64,000 bases of DNA from Astrothelium macrocarpum. Lineage: Eukaryota; Ascomycota; Dothideomycetes; Trypetheliales; Trypetheliaceae. The stretch is from the NCBI GenBank assembly GCA_021030915.1, contig JAGEMR010000001.1:434001-498000 (forward strand). The letters are read 5' to 3'. How positions within the stretch are numbered: the stretch's first letter is position 1; every line of letters starts with the position of its first letter. The position numbers and the translations under genes were made by a program. Under the pieces are notes generated by a model, which did no database searches, was not told the origin of the DNA, and saw only the letters and a list, made by a program, of their open reading frames with translations. This document shows, piece by piece, positions 1 to 11,704 of the stretch.

Positions 1-2987
1 CTTCGCGACGCAGGGAATGGAGGTTAAAAATGCCGTTCAATCGACTAAGCCAGACGGACCCAATGACAGGATGTCTGAGGATGTTCCAGCTTAAGGGTCG
101 TCAAGCAGGCTTGTGATTAGGTCCCGAGAGCTGTGGGCTGATGCGGCGTGGAAAACGGACGAAGCTTTCTAGATGGGATGCGTCAGTCGAAGCGTATAGA
201 CTTGTTCTCCCGCAACAGACGCGTTCATACACAATGGAGAGGCCGATACTGGAGATGACCAGAGGTGGCAACGGTTGGGTAGCGTTCCGGATGCGCGTAG
301 TGCTTCAGCGTGGGTGGGGGGGAAGGGTGGTGAGGAGTGCGGTTTACTAAGACTGGGCTTGGGAGGTGCCGATCATTGCTTGAGCGAGCCCTTCGACTCA
401 GCGGGTGTGGCTGCTCCACGCCTAAAAGAACCGCCGCCTACGACAGAACAAGGACAAGCTAGTGCCTCCAGTCCCTTCGTCAAGGATTCGCGCGTGCGCC
501 CAAGGTACCTGGGCAAAAGCTCAGCTTCCCACGACGCGCAGGTACCCATCCGGAGGCCGCGCTTCGGCGACGAGGCAGACAACCGGGCGAACAGAAACAA
601 GCAACAGATGACAGCGCTGAGGAATCCGGTAGCAATAGAGATGCAAATGAGTCACGATGGGGGCCGTACTGGGCATTTGCAAAGAGCCGGAGCATCGGGT
701 ACGCGTCCGAGTGAGACTTGGATGTAGAGAGCAGGGCACAAGGACTCTAGCTAGACACCACCATGGCGAGGGTAGGCACACTGTTTGGAGTGGGAGTGCG
801 GTTTCGTGATCATCACCGCCCACTGTGCTATTGAAGCGCCGCCGGCAGCGCAAGTAATAAAGCAGCCATAGCCCGTCCTCGCCCGAACTGAGAGCGAGGT
901 TCTGCTGGTCCGTCTATTGCAAACATCAAAGCCTGAGTGCGTCTTTGCTTGCCCCACCAAACACCACTGCAGCTCTCAAATCATCAACTGCCACTTCCAC
1001 TGCTATTTATTGTCCTCTCCATTGTCGGCACGCCCCACTGCGGCCCTGCACTCCAGCCTCATCCGCCGCAAAATCTGGAAATCGATATCGATCCTGTCAG
1101 CAACGGCCAGAGGTCATCTCGGACTTGGTCTGCGCACATTCCTCAGAGCGAGAGTAAGCCGGTTTCGAGGCCCATCGAAGCGCTGATTCGACGAGAGGGC
1201 GCGCGGAGTCGAGGCTTAGGGACGCTTGGCTCGCTACCGATTCGCCCACGGTTGACCGCCTTGTCGGTGAACGAGCGCTTGTCGCAAAGCAGCTATCCAA
1301 ACTCTCACTGCGGCGCCGCCGACAGCTCGACGGTCGCCACCATCGCCATTTATCCTCTCCCCAGCGTGCTCTCCCTTGCGCAGCGTGTTTCTTGGTAACA
1401 TTCCGGCGCGACCGGGCATCGAGACGCCGCACGCTGGGTTTGCTGCAGCGATCTACATCTCGGCCTGCTTCGGCGCACGATCCGCCCTCAACCGCCACTA
1501 TCCCCGCGGCGAAGAGAGTTTGTCCTACGCAGCGAGCCCCTCCTGTCGCAACTCACAACACTGCGCTCTTTGTCCCGGCGCCGTTCTTTACCCGGACGCC
1601 TGAGACCGCCTTCTCTTGCCTCGACAAGGGCGCCATCCGACACCGGGGAAGGCCCCGCCGGTCCAGCGACGAGCAGAGCAGCGCAGTCTCCACCTCGTTT
1701 GCTACTCGCCCTCACCGCACACCGCATTGGGCCGACCACAATTCTGACCCACGCAGCCTCTACGCTTGCTTGCCTCTCACAACGAACTACGTGAGTCTCT
1801 TTCACTTTCTCAACTGACCGCCCGTCCCCAAAATGCATGTCTGAAGTTTCCCTTGATCCCACAAGAGCCAGCCATACACATCCGCCCCAGAGCCAGGGCA
1901 GATCCACGACTGTCTCACGCAAGCATTGGGGTACTCAATTACTTCGTGCAGCATTCTGCAAGCCCGAATTTGGCTCAGACATCTGGACGAAGGGAGCTTT
2001 GAGTCAAGTTACCCATTCACTGCCTGGCGCGTGTGGCTGGCCGCCTGCGGAGCCTCTCACTTGCTATTACTATTTTTTTTTTTAAGGATCACACCGTAAA
2101 TAGCAACAAATCGCTGACGCACAACAGCACAAGACTCTTCGATAGATCTTCTCGCCTGGTTGCTTCTTTCTGCTAAATCGACTTGACCCATCTACCACCG
2201 TCTCACATCCTCGACACCAATACCTGGTCATCCGCTTGGACTGCTATATCAATCAAATTATAAGCGAGCATTGTCAATAGCTCGTTGGGCGGAATACTGC
2301 ATATCTAATTACTCTCATCCCGTCGCCATTTGCTCAATCTTCTTGTGGTTAGTCGAAGCGGTCCTTCTTCTTTTCCTCTCCTCGATCTACCCGATCCCAC
2401 ACTTTGCGGATCCAGTCGGGGCAAGAGCTCTTTCGTCGCAAGACTTGTGCTTACTGACTTGAATAGAGATCGAAGGCAAACTCGCCTCCTGCATAAACTC
2501 AAGTGTCATCTCTTATACCTGACCTGCCCTCGTGGCTCGATCCGCCCACAGAAGTCCTCATTTTCTAGTTTGCTTCCAGCATCGCAACACAGCGATATTG
2601 GTGGAGCTTGCCTTTACGACGTTACTGCTTTGCTCGTGATGACTGTTATCTGTAAGTTCATTTCTTTTGGGATCATAATGCTGTGAGCGTCATTTGAACG
2701 ATCTTGCATCCGAACTATCTCCAATTCGTTGTGTGGCAAACATACCAGAGAAGCGTCTGTGCGCAGGCTGCCTCACACATCCCCACACTTGAATTTATTG
2801 TTCTGGTGATTCACGACCATTGTCGTTGCTCAGTCCACTCTTGAATTGCTATTTAAGCACTCACTTACCACGCTTTGCAGCGGACCGAGTGCTAACGTCA
2901 TTTCCCTCTTTCAACAGTAACAAGCGTTCGCAATCGATAACTTCAGTTCGAGACGACCAAGAAGAATTTTTTGCGGCCAGCCCTGTT
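1..2987 (+). promoter_or_regulatory. Long 5' leader/promoter of the bHLH gene
   Basis: I see no convincing gene here; the open frames overlap one another on both strands and match no family I know. From about 900 the top strand is pyrimidine-rich with many short CT/CA tracts, typical of fungal promoters and leaders. A good 5'UTR intron runs from a GTAAGT donor at 2652 to a CAG acceptor ending at 2917, with a GCTAAC branch site at about 2891. A short upstream ATG at 2639 would, after splicing, read 11 codons and stop at 2940, 47 nt before the main ATG. There is a T-run at about 2071-2083. Confidence 0.5.
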
Positions 2988-4616
2988 ATGGCCGGTGCTG
3001 GATCGCCAACTCCATTTATCAAAAACGAACCGGACGATCTTCAGTACGATTTAAATCAAATCATGACCGCGCAAAACAATTTCAACATGCAACAACACTT
3101 CAGTAATCAATTTGGCACTACCCAAGCTGATATGTCAAATGTCAACCCCTCCGATCTGAACATGAACAACGGTTATGTGCAGCATAATCCCTTCAGCCCG
3201 CAGAACATGTCATCCAGCTTTGCTATGGGCCACTCTGGTATCGCGGACGACGAGCTTGTCGACCTCGGGAATCTCGATGACGCAAATGGCATGCAGGGTT
3301 TTCCTAGCCAAAAGCACGGTTACGGAGAGCAGATGAACATTAACCAAGGCAACAACTCAAGCCAAGGCTATTTCGGCGAAGCCATAAACGGTGGCCCCGT
3401 ATCGATGACTACCCAACACTCCCAAATGTACTCACATACCCCCGACGGAGCACCTATTCAGTCTCCCTTTGTCCACAACGATTTCAATTACAATCAATTT
3501 CGGCCATCTATAGGAACCCAACAGAATTTTAGCCAAATGTCAGGAACTTTCCCGAACACGAACATGGACATGAACGGTAGGATGCGCCCACACGTCACCC
3601 AAATGGGCAGGCAAGCTTCAGACTCAAGGAGCCCTCATACACCTGCTCTCAACGGTGGATTCCAACTTGGCACTCCAGAGACCGGTAGTTTCCCTGGCCA
3701 GCCCATCCACAGCTCATCAATGTCCCATGGTCATCAGAAGAGTCTTTCAGGACAATGGGATAGTGGGTCCGGCAGTGCTCATTCTTTGGGCCTTGATTCT
3801 CCTCTTTCATCGCCTACCAGTGGCCCTATTCACCCACAAATCTCCGAGATCCTCAAGTCCGGAAAGCCTCAGTCCCTTCCAGCCAAAGTTGGTGCTGTGC
3901 CGGCTCTACAATCTCAAGAAGCCAAGAAGAAGAAACGCCGAGATTCCCACAATTTGGTTGAACGGCGCAGACGGGACAATATCAACGAACGTATCCAAGA
4001 ACTCGCTAGTCTAGTACCTCACCACCGTCTCGAAGACGATAAGGTCCGCAAGCATCTTCTCAACAACTCTCCATTGTCACCTTCGATTACAGCCACCGGT
4101 GTCAGTCCTCCAGCAGCCACATCACTTCTTGCTGGTGGCAACGGCCGCCGTGCTGCAGGCAACATCACGCAAGGACTTCCACTAGAGGACAAGGACAAGG
4201 GTCCAAACAAGGGCGACATTCTCAGTGGCGCCGTCAGTTGGACCAGAGACCTCATGTGGCTGCTACGCGAGAAGTTGCATGAACAGGACCAACTGAAAGC
4301 CCAACTCTCCACGCTCGGAGGCACCTGGGATCGCGAGGAGAGCGAAGAGGAGAAGCGCATGCTCACCGAACTCGAGCTAGCACTGGGCAAGAGCGAGCCA
4401 TCCGACTTCTACTACTCACGTGCAAATGGCACCGGCCTCCGCGTGCCTCGTCACACCAACCTGGCGGGCGAGTCTCTGCCCATTTCGCCGCAGAGCCTCA
4501 GCCCCAACTTCCAGGGCGGAGGAGCAAACAGTGGCGACGGCCAGTTCTGGACCAGCCAGCAGGCTAGCGACATCACGTTCAAGGAGGAAGACGAGTACGG
4601 CATGGAGCTACAGTGA
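2988..4616 (+). CDS. bHLH transcription factor with long HLH loop (Rtg3/Cbf1-like class B)
   Basis: Predicted nuclear DNA-binding regulator of 542 aa. The N-terminal ~300 residues are Asn/Gln/Met/Ser-rich low complexity, as in activation regions. A Lys/Arg run (313-318) precedes a basic region with His321, Glu325 and Arg329, the H-E-R pattern of factors that read CACGTG E-boxes. Helix 1 ends near residue 345. Helix 2 begins near 408 (KGDILSGAVSWTRDL), so the loop is about 60 residues, far longer than the usual 5-20. A leucine-containing coiled segment follows helix 2. I chose the ATG at 2988 because an acceptor at 2917 makes the upstream in-frame ATG (2820) intronic; the alternative start adds 56 residues. 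Fungal relatives are annotated as HLH/Rtg3-like; the exact ortholog is not certain. Confidence 0.85.
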   Translation: MAGAGSPTPFIKNEPDDLQYDLNQIMTAQNNFNMQQHFSNQFGTTQADMSNVNPSDLNMNNGYVQHNPFSPQNMSSSFAMGHSGIADDELVDLGNLDDANGMQGFPSQKHGYGEQMNINQGNNSSQGYFGEAINGGPVSMTTQHSQMYSHTPDGAPIQSPFVHNDFNYNQFRPSIGTQQNFSQMSGTFPNTNMDMNGRMRPHVTQMGRQASDSRSPHTPALNGGFQLGTPETGSFPGQPIHSSSMSHGHQKSLSGQWDSGSGSAHSLGLDSPLSSPTSGPIHPQISEILKSGKPQSLPAKVGAVPALQSQEAKKKKRRDSHNLVERRRRDNINERIQELASLVPHHRLEDDKVRKHLLNNSPLSPSITATGVSPPAATSLLAGGNGRRAAGNITQGLPLEDKDKGPNKGDILSGAVSWTRDLMWLLREKLHEQDQLKAQLSTLGGTWDREESEEEKRMLTELELALGKSEPSDFYYSRANGTGLRVPRHTNLAGESLPISPQSLSPNFQGGGANSGDGQFWTSQQASDITFKEEDEYGMELQ

Positions 4617-6040
4617 TAAATCAAACAACACTATATTCCCAATCGGCCACCGCCGATCTTGATCTCAGGACACTTTTTTCTTTTTCATTGATTTTTACAG
4701 GTGGAGGAAATGTCTCTTATGGCACAGGTTTGTACATTTTTGGGGCGTTGGTGGACACAGACATTCGTGTGATTGAACCAGATATGGTTCCCTTGATACC
4801 ACTCTCGTTACCACACACGAATGGTTACTTGAAGCATTCGGTCGGCGATGAAGGTGTTTGCCCGGTCTTTTTTATCCCCTTAATATCCTGGAGGTTAGGC
4901 GTGGGTTGTTGCCTTGGTAGATGATGACGATGTGCAGCGGGAGGTATGTTCCAAGGCGAGATATGAGCGGTTTTCTTCTTCTATCTATTTTCTCAGGCAT
5001 GTGTCTTTTTTAATCTCATTATTGCACAAATTGTCAACTGGTGGTGGATGTCAATGTATGTATGAATACATTGCAGACATCGCTCGGGTACTCTTAGTGG
5101 GTGGCAATGGTTCTGCTTGGCAAGACCTTAACAGCAACAAACATTCATCGCTTTTGTCACTTTCCCTTCATGGTATTTCGTGACAGGTTCAATCATGCCC
5201 AATTTTGTCTGCTGCATGTTTGCTGGAAATTCTTTTCTGTTCACGTTGCAGGACCGACTGAACTGGAGAAGCTCCTTGTGTTGTCATTGGCAGCTATCTC
5301 ATTATCTAATACCAGTGATTGTATTCACTTTTACAAGTCACTCATGATAAATTGCTGCCTTTGGCAGTTCTGGCGACGTTCAAGGTTGTTTGTAATACCT
5401 TTTGCGAGGCGACCAATGCTTGACCTTTCTCAACCACCCTTGTCCCATTCTGAGCGTGCATGAAACAGACCACACGATGCAGTGCCACAACACCAGTGTG
5501 CGTTACATCAAAAGCGCCTTTTTTTCATGTGTTTTGATACCTTAAGAAGATGCCTGGATATTCGCCCCATCATCGTTTCCACCCAGGCGGCTAAGCCCAC
5601 CCAAACTAGCGTGCACTACTAATGTGATTGACGTCTACAACTCTGCATGCAGATGCTTCTAACCCCCCATGATAGTACAGCCCACATTGTTCCACACCAT
5701 CTTGGCCATGACCCGTGCGAAACCAGTTTCTTTCTTTCTTTTTCTTTTTTCTCAACACTCTAGACCCAACCATTAATTGAACGACTGCCTGGGCACGGAT
5801 GCGTACAGCTGGGTCCACTGCCACTAGGCCTCCTAGGGTACACGCGTTCGTTGCTCCGCCGAACTCAGCTACATGTGGTTGCCCGACGCGCCCTCCTGTG
5901 ACTCAAGTGTTCCACCCCACCTTGTCCCCATCCATCCAGACTGCCTTGTCGCCCTTTGAATGACTCGTTATGGGGGTGGGGGAAGGCAGCAAAATGACTT
6001 CATCGAAAACCCAAGCGCCGGCCTCTTTTGTGTGTCATGA
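4617..6040. other. Intergenic, convergent 3' flanks
   Basis: This region holds the 3' flanks of the bHLH gene and of COX19. I see no supported gene. It is T-rich, with a CT/T-rich tract at about 5731-5752 (repeated TTTC units). Open frames here are short and lack recognisable domains. Confidence 0.5.
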
Positions 6041-6555
6041 CTACCGCTGAAGGGATGACTCCTGTTCATTCGGATCTCGAGGCGATGCTTCTGGCGATGC
6101 TTTGCCACTGTCCGCGTACCCAAGGTTTTTCATTTCGTCGGGAGCCATCAAGTTTCTGTGCGTACAAGTCATCAGCACCGCTTGCCTCGTAAAGGATTCC
6201 AAGGCAGGCTTCGATTAGCCCAAAGAAGCCTTCCGCCAGCAAGAGCCTCAACCTTCTTACCTGTCCATCCTGCACTGCAAGTACTGTTTGCTCAGCATGC
6301 GACACTCGTGGTCATTCGTACCGCGGTGAGCCCGAAGGCAGCGAAGGTACGTTTGCATGACATCTTTGCACTCGCCAAAGTGATCGAGAGGGAAGGAGCC
6401 ACGCTCAGGTCTGGACTGTCGATTAGATTTCTGCGCCTGCTTCAAAGTTTGCGTGGAGAAAGTATGGGGTTCGTGCAAGGGGGGGATGCAGAGGAAGGTT
6501 CATACGGTATAGGCTTTGAGACGACCTGCCCACCCCCGGGACCTCCGAAAGACAT
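6041..6555 (-). CDS. COX19: Cytochrome c oxidase assembly protein Cox19 (twin CX9C)
   Basis: Three exons, 6506-6555, 6261-6410 and 6041-6155, join in frame to give 104 aa. The N-terminus MSFGGPGGG and the core PERGSFPLDHFGEC are characteristic of Cox19. Two CX9C motifs are visible (CKDVMQTYLRC and CRMLSKQYLQC), which form the disulfide-stabilised CHCH hairpin of proteins imported into the mitochondrial intermembrane space by Mia40. The family helps copper handling during cytochrome oxidase assembly. The first 17 codons lie in a separate small exon; the splice from CC|GTATGA to CCAG|A restores the family's usual PxPPERGSF junction. It is divergent from VPS37. Confidence 0.9.
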
Positions 6556-7293
6556 TGGAGATCAATTACGCAGATGGATGGCGCGCGAGTGGCGGTTGAA
6601 AAGGCTTACTGGTCTGCTGCAAGGGAGACTCGAGCTCTCGGAACGGGCCGGGGGGGTCTCATCCAATCCCAACTTTAATGTTAACCTCAACTGCTAATTT
6701 CAACTCTATCTTATACTTGAGATTCTGAATCTGCAGATTCTGCCATCCACTGACAATCGTGGCGAAATGTTCGATAACTTTAACGATCACATAAACGTCC
6801 AGAGCACGTCTCCGGTCCGCAGGGGTGTACTCGTTCTGTAAAAGCGAAATTTACTTAACTTATGCAGTCTGTGCTTGAAATAGCACGCAGTTGTAGGACC
6901 TCCGCAATAGATCAAGAACCGAGTGTATTATTTACGAACGCAGCATCACAGCAATCGCTCCAAAGATAGCGGGCTTCTATGAGAACATCCATAAATGTTC
7001 GTCTGACTCGTAGGGCCGTACGAATAAAAGGCAGTGTTCAATATATCTATATAAACACGTATTGCCAGATGTAATGAATTCAAAGAAAACTCTTTCATAT
7101 ACTCACTAAGTTCAATGCTCGTAAATGAAGGAGTGAAACAGGCCGTCAATCTACTATAGGATTGTACACCAGGTAGAATATATGCTGTCGCACCACTGTA
7201 GTTACAAGTCAACTCCCCACTTTATGATTCTAGTCGTCCACATACAACGTACAACCTGTCCTAGCCCGGCCTCTAGCTCAAGTACATGAATTC
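6556..7293. promoter_or_regulatory. Divergent intergenic region COX19 / VPS37
   Basis: This 738-bp region lies between two divergent start codons. I see no supported gene in it. It presumably holds both promoters. Confidence 0.4.
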
Positions 7294-8162
7294 ATGTCGC
7301 AATCTCCAGCACACATAACATCTCAATCTGCTTACGATCTTTCCGCCCCTCCACCACCTCCACCTCCAAAGCCATCCGCCCAATCCAGCGGCCATGGCAC
7401 TCCACTCTCCGGCCCACCCCTTCCTCCCCCTCCAGGCCAGGTAGTGCAACCGTATTACGACTCAACCATTGAAGGCAACAATGTATACCCCGGTCAATCT
7501 CAACACCAAACCGATTCCGATCCGGCGTGGATTCCTCCGCCAGAAAACGGCTGGCTTCCCGAAACTCTCAAAGACAAATCGTAACTCCCCCACCCTCCCC
7601 CTGCCCCTCCTCCAAACCCTCCCCATCTAACACGTCCTCCCCTAGAACCACCGACCTGCAACACATCCTCTCACATCCATCCCTCCAAACCGCCCTCGTC
7701 AACTCCCCCACCACGCGCCACCCCTCGATCCCGCAATCCACACACGCCCTGCACCAGCTCCTCGCCGCGAACATCGCGCTCGCCAGCGCCTGCGAGCAGC
7801 TCGAAGCGCAGGTGGCGCACGCGCGCGGCGCCACGCAGGCCCGGCTGCTGGCGCTGCGCGCGCAGGAGCAGCAGTACCGCGCGAAGATCGCGGAGACGGA
7901 GGGGGCGCTGCGCGACTTCAGCCCCATGGCGCTGTACCAGCGATTGAGCGCGGGAGTGGGGGAGCAGGAGGGGTTGTGTCGGGGGATTGTGGAGAGCTTT
8001 TTGGAGAGCGGTGGTGGTGAGGGGGTGGAGGGGGGTGGGGTGGCGAGTGAGCGGGATGTTGGGGAGTTTGTGAAGAGGATTCGGGAGGCGAGGAAGGTGG
8101 CGTTTTTGAGGAAGGAGAGGAAGGAGCGGTGGGATGAGGGGAGGGTTGGGGGGTGGCGGTGA
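7294..8162 (+). CDS. VPS37: ESCRT-I subunit Vps37 (Mod_r domain)
   Basis: Exons 7294-7580 and 7646-8162 join at TC|A to give 267 aa. The N-terminal ~90 residues are Pro-rich (runs of P, then PAWIPPPENGW), as in fungal Vps37. The second exon is a helical Mod_r domain with a coiled coil (about 130-190) and a typical end, FVKRIREARKVAFLRKERKE followed by RVGGWR. Vps37 pairs with Vps23 and Vps28 in ESCRT-I, which sorts ubiquitinated cargo at endosomes. The coding strand is very C-rich just after the intron (7681-7740: 35 C, 6 G) and very G-rich at the end (8101-8160: 35 G, 3 C). VPS25 of ESCRT-II is also in this window. Confidence 0.85.
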
Positions 8163-8565
8163 GATGGAGAGTAATGGAGTGGTGAAATTGCTGTGATGGT
8201 GCTGTTTGGGAGAGCTGGGAGTTTGGAAGAATTGGTGCCATCATTGGCTTTCTACAATATGGCGGTGGTTTTCGGTGAGACATTTCATATCACTCGGTAC
8301 AAGTTATGGGGGGGATCAACTTTGAGGATCTGGGGCATCCGCCGTCCATGCAAGCCTTTTGGAAAATAACCAAATGGAGGCTTGACATGATCATTATCTT
8401 TCTATGTATATACATGAGTCATGAAGTAGGAAATTGGAAGATGAGAATTTGTACAGGAGAAATCTTGAAAGGAGGATTGATGCCGAGTATCCAGAAAGCT
8501 CGCTCAATAAGGCTGCTGTTTATCTATAACGATCCCAAATCATCGAGAAAATTTCGTCGCTCTTC
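8163..8565. other. Convergent 3' flanks of VPS37 and the MFS gene
   Basis: No gene is seen in these ~400 bp between two converging stop codons. Confidence 0.5.
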
Positions 8566-10494
8566 TTACAGCTTTACAGTCTCAGCGAGCATAATGCATA
8601 TGTCGCCCTCACTCTTGGATCCCAAGCTACCCAGGCTATCACTTTGCAGCGACTCCTTTTCATCCGCCGTTAAATCACTTTGCGCCCGATCAATTTTCAC
8701 AAACCCGACGAGCACCACAAATGATGAGACAGCAAAAGCCACCTCCAGCCAGAATGCATTCTGGTAGCTCCGCTTCTCGCCTTGATTCGCTGTAGCCTTC
8801 GCCACGATGTCAGCCCATCCGAGACCAATTGCGATCCCCAGCTGCGTGATAACGCTGATGAGAGCACCAGCCACACCCTGACGTCGTGAAGGAAGTGAGG
8901 TGGTAATGAAGATATTGGCGATGTTGAAAATGATGTCGATGCCAATGGTGCAGCAGATCGTAGATGGGAAAATCCAGGCCCAGTACGTGGCCCCCTCAGG
9001 CGCGAGGGCAAAGAGCAGAGGCGCAAGAATCCAGCAGGTCAGGGCAAGGATAAGTAGAACTGTACCGGATATGAGGTGAAAGACGAAGCCGCCGACAGTA
9101 GCGATTATTGTCCCACAGACTGCCAAGGGCGTTAAATAGGCGACAACTTTGATGGGGGATGCGTGCATAACGTTCTGCAAGCTTTGTGTGACTGTTAGTG
9201 ACGGTTTGGTAATCATAACTATGAAAAAGAAAGGTACGTACTAAATTGCGCCGTAAAGAAGATAGATGCCAAGGCAGGCATCGCAGAAGATGAGTCCGAA
9301 CACGAGTGGCTTCATATATGGCACCTGGAAGAGATCCGCAGGCAAAAGAGGCATTTCTGCTGCCCAACCTTCAACGTACACGGCGATCGCTAAGAAGAGA
9401 ATACCAAGGAGGAAGGTGACGATGATGTATGGGGATCGCCAACCGTTAGGCGCTCGGGATACGTCGGTGATTGCGTAGATGAGCAGGATGAGGCCACAGA
9501 CCGATGCGATCGATCCCCACCAATCCATTTTTACTCCCATGGCCCTTCGTTCTTTGATATCCACGGGAATCGTAATCAAGGCAACGAAGGCTGTAACAGC
9601 ACACAAGATTTCGCCCACGAAAAAGTAACACCGCCATGACATGAACGTGCCCGCAAGTCCCGCAAAAAACATCCCAAACCAGAACCCCAGTGGTGCCATG
9701 GCACCATAGATACAAAAGATGAGGTTTTTTCGTGGCCCTGGTCTGTAGTTGCTCCCCAGCAACATGAGGCTCGCAGGCAGGAACGCAGCAGGTCCGAGCC
9801 CCTGCGCGGCTCGACACAGATCCAGCATCAACTGGGACCGCGACACTCCTGCTACGGCAGACCAGACGCCGAGCCAGAGAGTGCCGGCGAGGTAGACAGG
9901 GAAACCACCCCAGATGTCGGCAACGCGCCCGAAGGGGAGGAGGAAGGCGGAGGTGACGAGGGGTAGAGCAGAGGCCGGCCATACGGCCGCCGCAGAAGGA
10001 ATAGAGAGCTCCTTGGCGATGGTGGGGATGAGTATGTTGAAGCCGGAGATGAAGTATTCCTGTTGAGATCGACCAGGTTGAACATCAGCTATTGTTGCCG
10101 CAACGAGAGAGACCTTGCATTAGTGCAGCAAGGAAGCGAATGCTTACTGTCAAGGCCTGGGACATGACGACAGAGAAGCAGAAGCCGACTTCCTTCCAAA
10201 CCGTCGAGAACTTTTCTGGTCGCTGCCTTCCAAGCCGTTCAATGCGTGCCTGATCTGTTTCTCCTTCGAGGACGGCGGCAGCATGTTGGTGCTGGTCGAC
10301 GTGTGCTTGCGTATCTGTCTCGTAAGGATGGTTGCGTCTAAATTGATGGAGTCAGTATAAGAGTCTCGGAACCAACATCGGGACCACCGAGAGGCTCTGG
10401 GCAACCTAGGAATTGCCAAGTTTGGAAAGAGAAAGTGATAATGAAATCATCCTTACACTGGGTAGAGATGCTCTCCCAAGCTGGCTGCAGCCAT
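8566..10494 (-). CDS. MFS drug:H+ antiporter (DHA2/Atr1-type)
   Basis: Four exons, 10457-10494, 10148-10337, 9242-10059 and 8566-9181, close in frame to 553 aa. The hydrophobic profile fits a 14-helix DHA2-type transporter. The N-terminal part contains EYFISGFNILIPTIAKELSI (first helix) and GRVADIWGG, the MFS motif A loop between helices 2 and 3. CRAAQGLGPAAFLPASLML matches the Rxx(Q)G(x)G motif B region. The closest groups I know are Atr1/Ymr279c/Amf1-like exporters (aminotriazole, boron, ammonium), but the substrate cannot be read from sequence. The first exon is only 38 nt (MAAASLGEHLYP). The plasma membrane is the likely site. Confidence 0.85.
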
Positions 10495-11704
10495 TTCCTG
10501 AGGAAAATGACTGAGCCTGTGAGATGCGCTGTGGGGGATCCGTAATAAGATATTGGGAAGAGGTCGCGGAAGATATTCTATTCAAAGGGTGGCAACGGGA
10601 AGATATTTTTCGGAGCAAAAGAGGAGACCACGGGGTGGAGGAAAGGATGTTAGAGAAGATGAAGAGATACTCATTGTTCTTATTCTACCGTGGCGATACA
10701 AACAAAAAGCTTACAGATAAGAGATGCAGAACCAAACCATCGCCACGGCTGCACAACTGTAGCCCTGTGATATCCGTTGCTGCTCACGCTTCACAACGGC
10801 AATCTAGGCCAATCGAATCTAGAATAGGCATAATTGCAAAGTTCGTTTCACTTGACCTGTATCGTCCGGCCGAAGACCTAGAAATACGGCCTGTGATGGC
10901 TGACCTTTTAGGCGGATGACGAGACAAACTTTCCGTCATACTGCATCGAACGGTTTCGGTGGGTTAGCAATTGGAATGAGCCGGGTCTACGCTATGATCG
11001 CAATGCCAAATATAACATATACCTTAATCAAGCGAGCATCGTGCTGACCCGCGCTGGCGGTCGTTGTGGATGAAGGAGATGAGATGAGAGCGGAACGGGT
11101 TTCCGAAAAGGGTTCGCCCCTCATTCGGTCTAGCGGCCATTGGCCCAGAGTTTTCCTCTCGGCACACCTTGCCCCCAACGTCCTCTCTTTTCCTTTTCTC
11201 CTTACAGTAGGGGAGTTTTCTAACTCTCAATCGAGGTTCCGCTACGGCGGCGCTGAAGGTTGTTCGTCACCCTGTGGATTTCCTTCCGTTCCCGACCTCG
11301 TAGATTAACACCGGCGTCTTCTTCCTCATTATACAGGCTCCACACGTTCTCGCTCGTTGGAGTTGGTGCGGAGCTTATGGGATCACGCTACATTTCATCA
11401 ACGTTACTGAACCTTGGAAGATGCTTGCCATGTGTCGAGCAACCATCCCGGTGCTCTCGGCCGGCAAAGCAATACGATTGGATGAATGGAATTCAGACAT
11501 ATACTGATCTGGGGCAATGGTCTTTTTCAAATGACCCCTTTAGGCGAAAGGATTGTGGAGATTTCAGGAACAGAGTCATGCAAGGATATTTGAACCTTCT
11601 TTCAAATTGACTAGATAGAGGCTACTTGTAATTGCGCAATTGATATGTGCTTCGACTGTTGACCCTGTCATGACTAGCCGTGGCAAACCAACAACGTTAT
11701 GTGC
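10495..11704. other. Intergenic, no gene seen
   Basis: 1.2 kb between the MFS promoter and the 3' end of the uL1 gene. Open frames on the plus strand (such as 10524-10919 and 11260-11610) show no domain and no coding-like composition. Pyrimidine-rich tracts occur near 11170-11210. Confidence 0.4.

Noticed and set aside
275..727. 150-codon open frame near the left end
   Set aside because: Overlaps other frames on both strands, no recognisable domain, and lies in promoter-like sequence.
9236..9243. Apparent stop splitting the MFS gene into two
   Set aside because: The stop is inside an intron: donor GTACGT and acceptor AAAG|C restore LYGAIYLQNVMHASP in frame.
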